From NCBI GenBank assembly GCA_946811695.1, contig OX328123.1, forward strand, positions 47,882,009-47,946,008: a DNA stretch of 64,000 nt, read 5' to 3'. Position numbers and translations under genes: made by a program. Origin of the DNA: Gonocerus acuteangulatus (lineage: Eukaryota; Arthropoda; Insecta; Hemiptera; Coreidae). Positions 11,385-23,619 of the stretch are shown here, in pieces. Position 1 is the first letter of the stretch. Every line of letters begins with the position of its first letter. Below the pieces are notes generated by a model that worked only from the letters and a program-made list of their open reading frames with translations, did no database searches and was not told the origin of the DNA.

Positions 11385-12350
11385 GATAGACTTGCAAAAT
11401 TATCTCACGTGACAAAGAATGTTTTCTGCTTTAAATTTTATTACAACGTTCTTTTTCTAACAATATATTTTTTTTTGTTATTTATAATTATTTTTTAATT
11501 TATTTTCAATACATATTTTTTATATCTCTCTGAATTAACATACTCTCTTCGATAATATTTTGGAGTGCCATAGATTTGTGTAGCTCCTGCATCTGCTCAC
11601 ACTGAGGAAAAAGATCATATTCGCCATACATATGCAGCATCAGCAACAATAAATTAATAAAATGTATTCACACGAGTGGCTATATTTATTTTTTTTTAAT
11701 AATAATTTAATCTGATTTGAATATAACAAATATAAAAGCAAATCGTTAAATATATTGTATTCGCTCGTTTTTCAAGGAATGTGCTCTTTTGTGACTGTTG
11801 TGTTGTTTATTTAATTTATAATTAACTTCTTCTCCGAAAATGAAATTTATTAGCCTCTGAAGTTGACTAAGTAATATTGTTATTAAATGAACTGTCAGTG
11901 GAAGTAGAAAGAGTGCTTTCATTAAAAAGTTTATTAAAGGACGAAGTCTCTGTCAAACCTTAATTATTATTATTAAAACATTAATAATAAACAGGAGTAG
12001 AATGTGTTTTGAATAATGGCAAGAAGAAGCTAACCAAACTGATTAAATTCCTTGACTCTATGTACAATATGGAATTGAATATTGAATATAAAACTTCTTA
12101 AAACAAAATACGTGTAAAAATAAAACTTTTATTTCAAACCGATTCATAATTCATGTTTTAATTTTATTTAATAACCTTTTTCCTAAACGATGAAAGTTAG
12201 TTGTAAATGAAAATCATTTTTTTTTTTTTATTCTTATTCCAAGATAAATGTCCTTTAGGAATAATTTTTAATTTACAGAATAAGATTGAATTACTATAGA
12301 AACTAGCTTGAATATAAATTTAATAATAAAAAGTGGTAGAAAATTCGGGA
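11385..12350. other. No gene recognised
   Basis: Very AT-rich DNA with poly-T runs. Nothing supportable was seen. Confidence 0.5.
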
Positions 12351-12448
12351 CCAACGGCCATTAATGCACCAATGTCCGTTGATCACTAAAATTAAGCAAC
12401 ATCCGGCGTGCCAAGTACCCGAATGGGTGACCGACCTTATGCTGTTAA
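12351..12448 (+). mobile_element. 5S rRNA-derived sequence (5S pseudogene or SINE3-type head)
   Basis: CCAACGGCCATTAATGCACC, then TTGATCACTAAAATTAAGCA, ACATCCGGCG and GAATGGGTGACCG, follow metazoan 5S rRNA in order. The internal promoter A-box region (AATTAAGCAACATCCGG) and C-box (GAATGGGTGACC) are kept. The 3' end of 5S (the part pairing with the start) is not recognisable after about 12448. Many substitutions, such as TGCACC in place of CACGCTG, rule out a functional 5S gene. A SINE with a 5S-derived promoter is the best alternative to a simple pseudogene. Confidence 0.8.
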
Positions 12449-12942
12449 CATTATTAAAGGGTTCGCATCCTGCAGCTAGCCCAACGTTAATAGCTCAATT
12501 GTTTACGTTTTTACGCCGTTTAAACGTTAAAAATTAAAATAAAAAATAGAGTGAATTAATAAATTCTAGGTGGGTAGCATGATAGACAGACTGAGGAAAG
12601 GACTTTGTGGCAACTTGTTGTAGTGACTTCACAGCTTCTGAAAATAATTAGACACAGAAAACTGGATTTGATGCGTCCGAGAAAGTTCAGCGGCGTAGCG
12701 GAAGATATCAACTACCTGAACACGGAAACGAACTTATTCAGCAACTCACATGTTACAAGATACCATTCCAGCATATGATGTTTCCTAGTTTGTGAACACA
12801 TTAAATATTCTAAGAAGTAAGTAATTCCTGTTAATTCAATAATAAAGGAAATATATAAGTTTTTATATATACAATAAATGTTATATTATACACTCTAACC
12901 TACTTTGAGAAACTTACTGACATTCCACTCCTGACCGTCCCT
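12449..12942. other. No gene recognised
   Basis: It could include the non-5S body of a SINE3-type element immediately after 12448, but there is no second copy in the window to test this. Otherwise featureless. Confidence 0.4.
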
Positions 12943-13128
12943 AGGCCAACTCAGCCTTTAAATAATTCATTAATGGGTACCTGGAAAGGGGGAATTCATT
13001 CGAGCGGAGCATAGTACTGACCACACTATCTCTCTAGTGTGGCGTTTGGACATGAATCAGATACCTCTATAGTATCTGCCCCTCTGGGCCCTCGTGGCTT
13101 TTTGCGGAACTGATTTTTTTTTTTTTAT
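12943..13128 (+). mobile_element. SINE-B, 3' part
   Basis: Shares with the full copies at 16827 and 47176 the words TTAATGGGTACCT, GCGGAGCATAGTACTGACCA, CACTATCTC, ATGAATCAGATACCTCTATA and GGGCCCTCGTGGC, followed by a T-run. The tRNA-related head is missing. Confidence 0.85.
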
Positions 13129-14861
13129 TTTTTTACTAACTGACATAGACTCATTGGAACTTACACCTAAACTAAACTCTCTCTCTGGCTCATTCTACTC
13201 AATTTTATTCATTAAATTATGCGATCAACGTATATTGTAGTTTTCGCTGTAAAATAAATGTTAAATCAACTTTGTTATTTTTCCAATTTTTCATATTTAT
13301 CGCTGTATGTGAACACTTTGGAGCGTGTTGGAGGGATAAGGCCCGGTACAGGTTTAGTACAACAAAATTCAATCTACTTTTTTCGTAAGTGTCTGTCATG
13401 TTGTTCCATTCGGTTCCATCGCTTGAGATTAAAACCCGGAGCAGGCGAGAATTGTCAGCGATAGTAAAGATCAGAGCGCTCTTCTTCTGCTGCATTAACG
13501 TACACTCCTGGAGGCTCGATAAAAATGTACCACAAACTAAATTGAAGTCTGTAGGCACTTGAGTATTCTCCCAGTACTGAAAGGTTATCCTTTAGCATTG
13601 GACTGGAAAACTATCTTGATCCAATGAAGTTATTAGTAAAGTCAAGACAAGAACAGAAAATGTGTCTCATTTCTAAAGAGATTTATAGTTCGGTCAGTTT
13701 TCCGATTGCATAGTTCAATAACAACATCAGTTTTGGACCTAAAGTTTTTTCAACGTTCTCTCAGAAAGGGATAGAGAAGCTATTTCCATATTAAAGGAGT
13801 TTCTGGGTTTGATGTGGCCTTTGTAGGACAGGGTCTTTCTTTGATGGCGTTTAAAAAGTTTTGGCTGGCCGCACCATGTCATTAGAACATTTATTGCCTT
13901 AATGGCTTTATCTTTCACGACTTCCCTTAAAATATTGGTGCTATTAGAGTCGCCTTCATTTGTGTAATTATCGAATAAAGAGATGAACGCTTCCTCTCCC
14001 TCCTTCTTTTTGCGTCCTCCCCTTCTCTCTTATTTTCCTCTATCTCTCTCTTTCTCTCTCTCAGGCTCACTCGTGTGCTCAGTGTTAGTGTGTGTGTCTG
14101 CCCATCTCCCTCTATCCCTCTTCCTTGCAATGTCGTGGGCGTGCGATTGTATTCAAATTTATTTAACCAATTTAGACCAAACAAGACAGTGTTTAATAAT
14201 ATTACAGCAGGGGGTCCTCTATTTCCTATGCGGTTAAGAAGAATGAATCAAGAATACTTATTCAAATATAATTAGTCCACGAAGCGCCCCATTAGTTCTC
14301 ATATTTTCATATTCATATACCTTTTCGTCACTTGGTGGAGTTCGAACCCTGGTCCAATTTTATGAATGTCGGGTGTGAGCTGTTTTCCTTGATGTAGAGT
14401 TTACCATATGCACACCTTCGTTTGCACTTAGTCAAATTAATCTTTTATGCATAAAAAATGTTATTAACCTAAAATCCTTTTAGCTGAATCTATATGCTTT
14501 TTCCCTATTTGTTATACAAAGCATTCTTGTTGGTGCTTAAAAATTGAAGAATCATATGGGCCTAAAGAAATATTTATCCTCAAAAACTGGGCGAACAGAG
14601 GTATTACATATTTAGATTATTTATTTATTAAAGATTTCACAACGTTGCGATTTGCTCTTTAAGTCAATGTGCGAACAAAGCTAACAATTATACACATCCA
14701 TATAAACATGTCATACAAATATAAACATCAATGTTTGGAATAAAAATAAATAAATAAATTTAAAAAAAAAAACATTAAAAATAGAAAAAAATAAAGAAAT
14801 ATATAGAAGTAAAGTATTGCTTTCGTGGGATCCCTGAATGAAAACAGTTGGCCGCCATAGA
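13129..14861. other. No recognised gene; degenerate frame and pyrimidine-rich tract
   Basis: A 113-residue frame lies at 13217-13558 on the minus strand, and a longer broken frame extends upstream to about 13920. I do not recognise either. They could be a decayed transposon protein or chance. The tract 13990-14130 is very CT-rich (microsatellite-like). No RNA gene was seen. Confidence 0.4.
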
Positions 14862-15068
14862 AGATAACTTATTTATTTAAATTTTAATATACATTTATAC
14901 ACAACTCAGATGTCTGGGACGGGTTATCTACACGTTACTATCCTTTATAGCCAGGATAGGAGTAATTCATTTTCTTTTTTCGAGATAAAAGCCATTTTCC
15001 CGAGTGGGAATCGAACCCACAACCTTAGACACGGAATGCTCACGCCTTGAAACTAACGGCCACCGGGA
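14862..15068 (-). mobile_element. SINE-C, tRNA-derived, copy 1
   Basis: On the minus strand the head reads GGTGGCCGTTAGTTTCAAGG with a B-box GGGTTCGATTCC (about 15008-15019). The body runs through GCTTTTATCTCGAAAAAAGA, AAATGAATTACTCCTATCC and CGTGTAGATA to an AT-rich tail near 14862. The second copy at 58130-58316 shares head and body, so this is a dispersed family and not a tRNA gene. It is distinct from SINE-A and SINE-B. Confidence 0.75.
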
Positions 15069-16826
15069 CTTCATATACAAGATAAATATAGGTAAAGAAT
15101 GCTGCGAAACTCCGCATTCCGGGATATATTCTTCAATAAGATTTATTCCATTTCGAATTCTAAATGTTCCGTCATTCAGAAAATCAATGATCAAACACAC
15201 AAATATGAAAGAGCGATAAGTTCGTCCGTCACCTATGGTCCTGAAACATTGACTTCAGTCTTCGGCGAGTGAGGATTACATCGGGTTTTCGACAGGACAG
15301 GAACCGAGTAGTTATTTAGATGAATTCAAACTTATTACTACTAACACATGTAAACGCGGGAATTAAAACTGAACAGACTCCTGTGCGAGTGTACACTTCG
15401 CCCACTGACAAATCTGACTCGCTTCTTAAACTTTCTAAGGAATTTGATGCATTTATTATATCGTTATGCCTAAACAAATGCCATCAACTCATCTGATTGT
15501 ACAAATATGTACATGTGTATGTGTTCTTTATTTTCAAAAGAGAAACTATAAAAAATTATAATTTGTTTCATTACAGTTATAATTAATATGATATGCAATT
15601 ACATAATAATTATTATGGTAAAGAACTAAGCGGGATAGCAGTTTCCTAGTGACCTGATTCCTTTTTAGTAATTGCTTATCATACTATACGATCATGATAT
15701 CATGTTAAAGGATTGAATAACATTACTGAACATTGCGGTTATACGTAAGTTCAATAGTAGTAATAGATACTAATATTATGAATTAGTAAGAATTAATAAT
15801 TAACTGAAAGTGAATATTATCATTAATAAAGAGATATAAGTGATCGTTTCACCTAACAATTGTTTATAAATTAAATTAAACACACATTAAGTCTTACTAT
15901 AGCCCTAACATGTATTTGAATAAACTGAATGATGGTTATGATGGAATACAGGTGAATATTCACATGAACCTCCAAGCTTGGGATGGCGATGGTAGAAGAT
16001 ATCTGTAGGATCTACTCTTGGAGAATTGCCAACCAGAAGGAGCTCGACAGGATTGGTTCCTTCAACAAATAGATTACACTCCTTCCAAAGATCTCTACAA
16101 CATAGCCAGTGTTAAACATAATCTAATCAACCCCACAATCCTAAAATCAATAGAATTATTGAATTATATTACTACAGATTCTACATACAAATTGGTTTAC
16201 TTATGATATCCTTCCAAATAATAATTTTGCCAAGACAATGATCGGATATATGTTTCGCATTCAATTGGTAGAAACGCTTATTTGATAAAATGGTATGCAG
16301 GTATGAACATTTTCAAATCTTATTCAGGTGATTAAATTCCTAAATAAAACTTTACTTATATACTAGCGTGGGAACGAGGAATTCTTCTTTTTTATGATCT
16401 GATTACTACTTTGTTCAGTTTTAAACTTTAATTCCCCGTCAGGATTTTTTTCTAACCTGATTTTGGGATGCATTTGTACCTATATCAGTTATACGAATAT
16501 GATAATTAATATAAACCTGAGCTACTATATTTCAGCGAAATGTATGGTTAGTGGCTGTTGGCTTCAAATATTCCCCACATTTTAATTCCTTAGAGGTATA
16601 ATTCAGTCAGTTCCTATATTTATTCATATCATAGTTAAGATTTTCATAGGGGATTTATTACGATGTGTCTTATTCAGATAATGTTTCCTCTCTATTTTGC
16701 TTCTGAATACTATTTACTTTTTTTTTTTTTTTAGATGAACTAATATGAAATGTTTACGATGAACTACAGTACATTCTAAATATTGCAAGTAGACATATTT
16801 TTTTACATTTATTTCTATATGAATGG
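15069..16826. other. No gene recognised
   Basis: AT-rich DNA. A 62-residue frame at 16018-16206 has a less AT-biased start, but I do not recognise it and see no flanking splice-site pattern that I could defend. Confidence 0.45.
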
Positions 16827-17125
16827 GGCAGAGGTTAGCTCAGTGGTAGAACACTCTACTGAACTGCTGGAGAGCCTGTGTTCAAAATCCGAGCTCGCAC
16901 TTAAGATTTTATCTTCTAGTGTCGTAGTTCCAGGGTTGGATTCGGGGACCCAGTCCTTTCCTAAGCCCACCCGTCCAAAGATTAATTTATTAATTGGTAC
17001 CTCCACAGGGGAAAATCTGAGGGTCGGAGCATAGCACTGGCCACACTATCTCCACAATGTACATAGTAGCTGCCACTTTTGGCCCTTGTGGCCTATAAGG
17101 GGCATATATATATGTGTGTGTGTGT
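16827..17125 (+). mobile_element. SINE-B, full length, tRNA-derived
   Basis: The head GGCAGAGGTTAGCTCAGTGG has an A-box (about 16836-16847), and TGTTCAAAATCC (about 16879-16890) is a decayed B-box. The head ends near 16895. The body follows: ATTTATTAATTGGTACCTCC, GGTCGGAGCATAGCACTGGC, CACACTATCTCC and GGCCCTTGTGGCC. It ends in an AT/GT microsatellite near 17105-17125. Other members are at 12943 and 47176 (minus). Confidence 0.85.
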
Positions 17126-17874
17126 GACGATTATAGATATTATTTTATAAAATAAGAATTATATCAAATACATCGAGATGCGTAAGCATTACATACCTTA
17201 GTAAATTGATATCACGAATTTTAATGAAGGGATATCCTAGAATACAATTTTTCTAGTTAAACTAGTTTAACAATACTGGTTTGATTTCGAAATATGTAAT
17301 ATGTACTAACATTTTGGACTAATGCTTCAATACTATTGAGAATAAGACCAAATAAATATGGCGGAAGAATAAACCGACCCATATTTACCCTATTCCGATA
17401 TCATCTACAAAGAATAAAGGTAAGAGGGTTAGATAAAAAAGAACCCGCACAGCACAACTGTCTTGCAGGAATAGTCTACCCTTCTCGGCTTATCTCGGCT
17501 ATATTTTCTTCCTTACGTTTGGTAGTTATGCAAGTAAAGGTTCACTTCTCAAGAATAAATAGACTAGATCTTTTCCAATAGATATATCGTATTTGATTTG
17601 CTTAGGAATTTAGCTTGAATTTTATTTGATTTAGCATGAACACTCCTATTCGTGATATTCAAACAATTAATGCCAGTTTATATTTAGACGGAATAACGTA
17701 ACAATCTACAGAAATCAAATAAAAATTAAATATTTATGTGACGAACAAGTAATAGGGGCCTCTATTCTATAAGTGGTATAAGCATTCTTCCACTTATACT
17801 TACATATTGCGGATTCTCATTCTCTCATAATAATATATGAGTATAGAGCTCTCTATATTACATACTAGCTGAAT
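17126..17874. other. No gene recognised
   Basis: AT-rich sequence up to the A that flanks the Helitron insertion at 17875. The reading frame at 17336-17581 is unrecognised and probably chance. Confidence 0.5.
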
Positions 17875-19739
17875 ACCCGTGCTTCGTCACGGCAGATAAG
17901 TAGTTATTTTATTGCGTTAAATAATGTTTCATTAAAATTACGTTACTATACAACTCTGTGCAGTTTATTACAGCACGGTTCCCGTCATACTATATTTTAT
18001 TCAATGGGCGTTAAAATTTAAAAGTTTATGTTTCCAAGAAGTCATATGGTAACACCCAATATATTTACGAGCATTACCAAGGTTATAGGCGAGGAGGCTG
18101 TGCAAGGGTTCCGGATATTATTACCTCGCCTGGAAAACCTAAGGATATGCCATACATCACGGTTTGACCGGGACTGTCCCGATATTTTGCAATTGTTTCG
18201 GTGTCCCGCCCGGTTTTATCAATGTCCTGGAAAAGGCTGTAAGATATAAAAAGTAATGAATTCATGTTTATATGAATCTTTTTTTAAATCGGTTACTTTT
18301 CTACAATTAACATTGTTACTACTGCTCACAGTGTCATAGAAATCAGAAGTAATCTAACTGTAAAACGCTGGAACTACCTGCACAGCGCTGCCAGCTGCCA
18401 GACACTACTATTTGGCTGAGAGATTGTTTTAAGAAAATCAAGTAGCAAAAAAAGTTCCGTTCTTATTTTTAAGGTTAGGGTAGACTAACAGTTTAGGATT
18501 CCCCCTTCCCGTTAGTTGCTAGGCTTAAAACTCACCAACCATTTTGCTTATAATTTGTACTCTTTTTATCCCCCCCCCCCCTGGTATGCCTATCCCATAT
18601 TAATGTGTCTCGGTTTAACTCTCCAAAAATATGGCATGCCTATCTGACGGGGACAGGCAGAAAAGAAACGCAATTAAAACTCTATGAGGGACAGTTCATT
18701 TCTAGTAATTCAAGGTCTGCCATCATAGTTGAAATTAACCTCAATCTATATATATAAAAATCACGTGTTCTGTTTGTTTGTTCCTTATACAAATCCACAT
18801 CGTTTGACTGATATTGACCAAACTTCGCACATAGATACGTCTTGATCTGGGAAATCTCGTAGGCTAGCTCAAAATCTTCTAGGATTCATAGTTTGGAAGT
18901 AACGACTTCGAAACTGTCATATACAGAAGAGTTTATAGTCAGAAATCGGCATTTTCTTTCCAGTGTTGCCCCTCCTTCTAAGAAGAAGTGCAATAAAAAA
19001 ACCTTTGTTTGTTTATCTAAATAGTAGGTTTATATTCTCAGAGTTTGGACAAATATCATATAAGATATCATATAATAAAATATCATATTTTTTAAGATTA
19101 ATTTCCTTAATATCAGATCAGTTTTCTTCATATCAAATCAATTTTCATTTGATTGCCTAGGGCAACACTGCTCTAACCAGAATATAGACTAATATCGTAT
19201 AAATAAGTATATCATAAAAATGTTCTGTGTTTATCTAATCATAATTTGGACTAATATAATATAATTAAGTGGTCATGTTTCTATTCAGAACTATAATAAT
19301 TTCAATACTTTTGTTGAGAGGTAGTTTTTTCTCTTTAGTAAAGGAAGGTTGCAATGTCGATTATAGTATTCGGTTGAATAATCTCTCACTCGCTTTTCTG
19401 TTAAATGAATATGTTTGTACTGGTATTTGATGGAGAGGGTTTTAGTATGTGGAAAAACACTTAACTTTTTTTTTAAACTGATGAGGTGTGTAAATGTCAT
19501 TGAAAAGGCAAAGGAGACCAAAGTTGGTGAAGATTGGGATCAGCAAGATCAAATAAACAGTTTGAATTTCTTTGTGATTTGACAACAGCCTAAGATATAA
19601 TTCAGAAATTTGATAGATTATACCTAAAGGAATCAACAGCATAGTAAATTGTACATAGAAACTTCAGATTATGTTAAAAAATAAAATTCAAACAACTGAA
19701 ATGAAACAATCAGTTTATCTGGACATGTTATAAATTTAT

Positions 19740-20891
19740 AAAACTTGTATTGTAAAATGGACCGTGTCTCTTTGGAAAACAATAAGAACAAGGCTAAAAG
19801 TATTTTGGAATTGTTTACACTGATGTGGACCTTTTTTTAACTATGAGTCTCAAAGGGGAAAAATATTTTGTTTCATTTATAGATGATTATAGTAAGATTG
19901 CCCTCATGTTAATTTCTTCATAATTGTTCAGTATTGTTTATTGTTATTTAAGTGTTTAGTGATGAATTCCCTTTGTCGCGGTCTCACTGATGTATAAATA
20001 AATAAATAGTAAGATTGCTAGGATTTAAACTATTAAACCTAAAACAGAAGTTTTTCATTCCTTTGTTCAATAAGTAAATGAGGTTGAAAACTTAGGAAAT
20101 TGGTATTATGAGGTGTGACATTGGTAAGGAATACTAAATAGTAAGAATTATGACTACCAAAAAAAAGGGTATCAAAATTAATCCCTGCCCCATGAATTCA
20201 TGAGTTAAACGGTGTGATTTACTAGAACAATTATGAATATATCTCATTGCTTACTGGCAGAAGATATTGTAGAAAAAAATGTTGGCCAGAAATGGTATGT
20301 GCAGCAACTTACTTGAAAAATCCCTCTTTAGCTAACACCATTGACAATAAAATACCCTATGAAATCTGTTTTGGAAAGAAACCAGATGCTTCTAACTTTA
20401 ATTTATATGGTAGTAAAAATTTTGTTAGGAAACCAGAACAAATAATAACTTCTAAATGGGATAAAAAGGTGAATATGTGCATTTTAATCGAGTATAGTGA
20501 AGTGGGATATAAAGTACTTTTGAATAATAAAATCATTGTCGCTAGGCATGTTGATGTTATCCAAGAAAACATAAGCTGTATTGGATTGGCTGAGGGCGAA
20601 TCTGATAAAGTTCAAGCGATTGTGATTTTTGGGATAGAGAAATAGATAGTTTGAAACAAAATAATGCTTGAGATTTTGTTGAAATAAGGAAGTTGAAGAT
20701 ATCAAATGGGTCTAAATGTTGAACAGATGGATGTAGAGACTATATTCTTAAATGATCATTTAGAAGGAAAATCCACCACTGGTTTTCTTATTAGGTTATT
20801 TGGTAATGTATTATACTGGAAATCGAGAAAGAAAAAAGATGGTACAGAAGAGTCTCCATATGCAGAATATGTAGCTTTAAGTGAAGTTTAA
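19740..20891 (+). pseudogene. Ty1/Copia gag-pol remnant, internally deleted
   Basis: Pieces in correct order: an integrase core start with YTDV (about 19813) and MSLKGEKYFVSFIDDYSKIA (19843-19902); an eroded core with an NPCPM-like block and LLAE near 20160-20260; then an open stretch 20247-20645 with CWPEMVCAATYLKNPSLANT, PYEICFGKKPDASNF and KVLLNNKIIVARHVDVIQEN. A last frame (20706-20891) joins the RT start GLNVEQMDVETIFLN directly to the RNase H region STTGFLIRLFGN...YAEYVALSEV, so most of RT is deleted. Many stops and frameshifts. No LTR pair was recognised. It lies inside Helitron H2, either captured or inserted later. Confidence 0.9.
19902..20006 (+). mobile_element. LINE-tail insertion in Copia remnant with 12 bp target duplication
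   Basis: The 12-mer TAGTAAGATTGC occurs at 19890-19901 and again at 20007-20018, flanking 105 bp that interrupts the Copia integrase coding frame. The insert ends in CACTGATGTATAAATAAATA, an A-rich tail typical of 5'-truncated non-LTR insertions. The perfect duplication shows target-primed integration after the Copia sequence was in place. Confidence 0.85.
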
Positions 20892-21487
20892 ACTTCCAAA
20901 AAGATAGAACTTTTTGTTTTAAACATTAAAAACTCCTTTGTGAACAATGTCATTTTGTAAAGGACTTAAATTTATGAACTTGAAATTAATTCTCTCACAT
21001 ACATATGCAAATATTATTAAAATATTATATTAAATGTTGTTATATTTAACTTATTGTTTTATTCGCATATAGATAGATGTACATAATAAATTATATAAAT
21101 GTTTATAATCATACAAATGAATGTAAATAAATGAATTAATTTTCACCACATTTTGAAACATTATTTTATTATTATAAGAGCTGTATGGTTTAGCAACCCT
21201 ATTAATTTGGGCAGCCTCACTTTAATTTTTTTTTTAATAAAGTTATTCTTCTTATAATATTTCTTTTGCATGCTATTTTTTTGCAGATAAATTAATGTAT
21301 TAAAATATTATTTTTATAAGAAGAGGAAGTCACGTGAATTGTGGTGTTCTAATAAATGAATAAGTAATTAAATTTTCCATGCAATTTTTTATTAATTTAA
21401 TATCCATAATAATTTAATCATTATATTCTGCCATATGCTTCCTTTTGTCTGGGATAGTTATATCCTCTGACTGTCGCCATTTAGTCG

Positions 21488-22199
21488 GATAGCTGGTAAC
21501 GCACATTTCATGAAGTGTTTTATGCACCTTGGAATTTTGGTGTATTGCATGTCGTGGTTGGTAAGGCATATATGTGTATCCTGGACATACCTTGGAACAC
21601 CAGGTACTGCACATAGGGGAAAGGTGTTAAAAAAATATGTCACTAAAATGGTATTTTATTCAGAAGCCAACAATCTTTAATGTATAATTAAGGCAAGTTG
21701 CTTTATTTCTAGAACAGCCACAACTGTCCTGTCCAGATGATTGGTGCTCTCTCACTCTTACGGTTACACGCAGTGCATTGCAGTCTATCATCGGCTGAAT
21801 TTATTTTCATGTCTGCTGATTACTAAACCTCACAAAAAGTGTCTGCCCTTTTGTAATTATTTTCAATTATGGTGTTTAAATAGCAGTGTGAAGAAGAGAC
21901 TTCATTTAATATTACAAAAAAACCCACTTCAGTTTTGTTTTTATATGTATCCCACTTAAAAGTGTCTACCTTATATATTATTCATTATAGAATTGCCTTA
22001 ATTTTACATTAAAGAATTATGGCTTCTGAATAAAACACTATTTTTGGCCCATAGTTTGTTACTGATTACCATGCGCAGTACCTGGTGTTTCAAGGTATGT
22101 CCAGCAACCACGTACTTAACTTTTTATCTACACTAGAAACCCACTATAGCACAATTTCAAGGCACATAAAACACTTGAAAAGTGTGTTACCAGCTCTTG
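21488..22199. repeat. Inverted repeat, about 208 bp arms, in Helitron H2
   Basis: Arms lie at about 21488-21695 and 21993-22199. Shared words include AGCTGGTAAC, AGTGTTTTATG, TGGACATACCTTG, AACACCAGGTACTGC and TATTTTATTCAGAAGCCA. The arms differ at many sites and by indels, so the duplication is old. About 300 bp lies between them. This may be a terminal-repeat DNA element or two facing copies of one repeat. Confidence 0.75.
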
Positions 22200-23044
22200 G
22201 ACTACATGTTTAAATACGGTTGCAATTCTGGTAAAAATATTGTTGCTCGCCAAGTCAATGTCGTTATTGAAATTCCCAAATACCTTTAATTCATTGTTGT
22301 CCATAACTGCAAGAAAAATATCTTAAATTTGTTTTTATTCTTAGAGGCCCCTATTTCCTATGATAGAAGGACTATCCTTATAGAAGAGCCCATGAACCAT
22401 AAAATTTGAAACAGAAGCTTTAATAGAAAGGACTATTAACAAACTATGTTTTTAAAACTTTCCTTTTGGCATAAATAACATACACCCTGCACGACTTACC
22501 TACTTTTTCATTCATAAAAAAAAACTCAGTTACGGATTATTACATGAACAGGTAAACAATATAACATATTAATATTATATTTGCGCAAGGTTGAGGTTTT
22601 AGCTTTAGATGCGAAGCCCTTAAAATAAATAAATATTATATTTAAAAAAAAATCAATGAAAATAAAGAATATAGTTTCAGTTGTAGGTTATTACAACTTA
22701 TAACTAATCATAACCTTAATTAAATGCCTCATTTGTATTGCTATTTTTTATGAATATTTATTTATGGACCACATATTTTTTTTTCTTTAAAAAAATTAAA
22801 CACAGGGAGTTTGGTTTGGATTTTCTTTAAAACGGTATTGCAATTGAATTATTTGGAATCATTTAATTGTAATACCATTTTAAAAGTAAGGGTACTTTTT
22901 AAAAAATAAGGATTAATTTATTTTCCACCCCACTTTCTCTTAAAAAAATGGAAAATAAATTTTTCAGCCGAGCTCTCAATTTATTATCTTATATTCTCAT
23001 AATTTGGACAAATATAATATAATCATTCATTTTTTTAAATATAT

Positions 23045-23173
23045 AATATAAAGTAGGCGTACCATGGAAGCTGGGTTACAACTATTTAATATGAAGCATG
23101 TGTAGCATGGTAAGCCCGGCTACAGATATTTAATATAAAGTAGGTGTAGCATTGCACACCGGGTAACAGCTAG
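23045..23173 (+). repeat. Tandem degenerate copies of the Helitron 3' hairpin region
   Basis: Three consecutive versions of TAATATAAAGTAGGTGTAGC plus a hairpin and an ACAGCTA/ACAACTA/ACAGATA-like end occur with a spacing of about 50 bp. Only the last one has an intact CTAG. Helitron end duplication of this type may reflect bypass of the first terminator. Confidence 0.7.
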
Positions 23174-23619
23174 TTAGAAATAAAACTATGAGATAGATAG
23201 TGTAAGGTAACAGCTGTTCTTTATCGTCCTAGCAACGCAGCCTGCCTAGGCTTGCCTTCTCTAACCAACTCAAACTTTAAACCCCCCTAAAAATGCTTAA
23301 AAATACGAATATCAAAAAATCCATTCTTAGCGAGCGCCTATGTTATATAGGGAGTGTCCATGCAAATTTTCAAAATTTTCTGTCGAGCGGTTTGGGCTGG
23401 GCGTTGATAGATGTGTGAGTGAGAGGTATTTGACAAATATATAGTAGATTTAAAGTGAACTAGATTTAGAAACAGATGTTAAATGTTCCGAACTTTCAAG
23501 GCACTGGAAGACCGCCATCCATTTTATTTTTCTCAGGGTAATAAGAATTAAAGCTGAATAAATGAAATGTTTTACTCACTGTAAATTTTAATGTTATGCA
23601 AAGGTCAAGTTTGGTAGCA

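Larger units (their letters stand above)
18745..23173 (+). mobile_element. Helitron H2 inserted into H1, plus strand
   Basis: Comparison with copy B of H1 fixes both junctions: CCTCAA is followed by TCTATATATATAAAAATCAC, and the other end CAGCTAG is followed by TTAGAAATA, where copy B reads CCTCAATTAGAAATA. So a 4429 bp segment with TC start and CTAG end entered exactly between A and T without target duplication. The 3' end has a hairpin GGTGT/ACACC (23143-23147 with 23156-23160), nine bases (GGGTAACAG) and CTAG. These are all the defining Helitron structural features. The interior holds a dead Copia fragment and a 208 bp inverted repeat, but no recognisable Rep or helicase, so it was moved in trans. 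Confidence 0.92.
17875..23448 (-). mobile_element. Helitron H1, copy A, split by a second Helitron
   Basis: Non-autonomous Helitron on the minus strand. Its 3' end, CTAG, lies at 17875-17878 (plus strand CTAG). It is preceded in minus orientation by a hairpin CCGTG/CACGG (17887-17891 with 17898-17902) and a short spacer. Its 5' end TC is the GA at 23447-23448 (minus strand TCTACTATATATTTGTCAAA). It sits between A (17874) and T (23449), the canonical Helitron target. Copy B at 56078-57241 is nearly colinear. It shows that 4429 bp (18745-23173) is a later insertion, leaving about 1145 bp of H1. No Rep/helicase is encoded. Confidence 0.9.

Noticed and set aside
12351..12448. Functional 5S rRNA gene
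   Set aside because: Many substitutions at conserved positions and no recognisable 3' end to pair with the 5' end.
13217..13558. Possible decayed retroelement protein, minus strand
   Set aside because: The extended broken frame to about 13920 hints at former coding, but I recognise no motif and will not name it.
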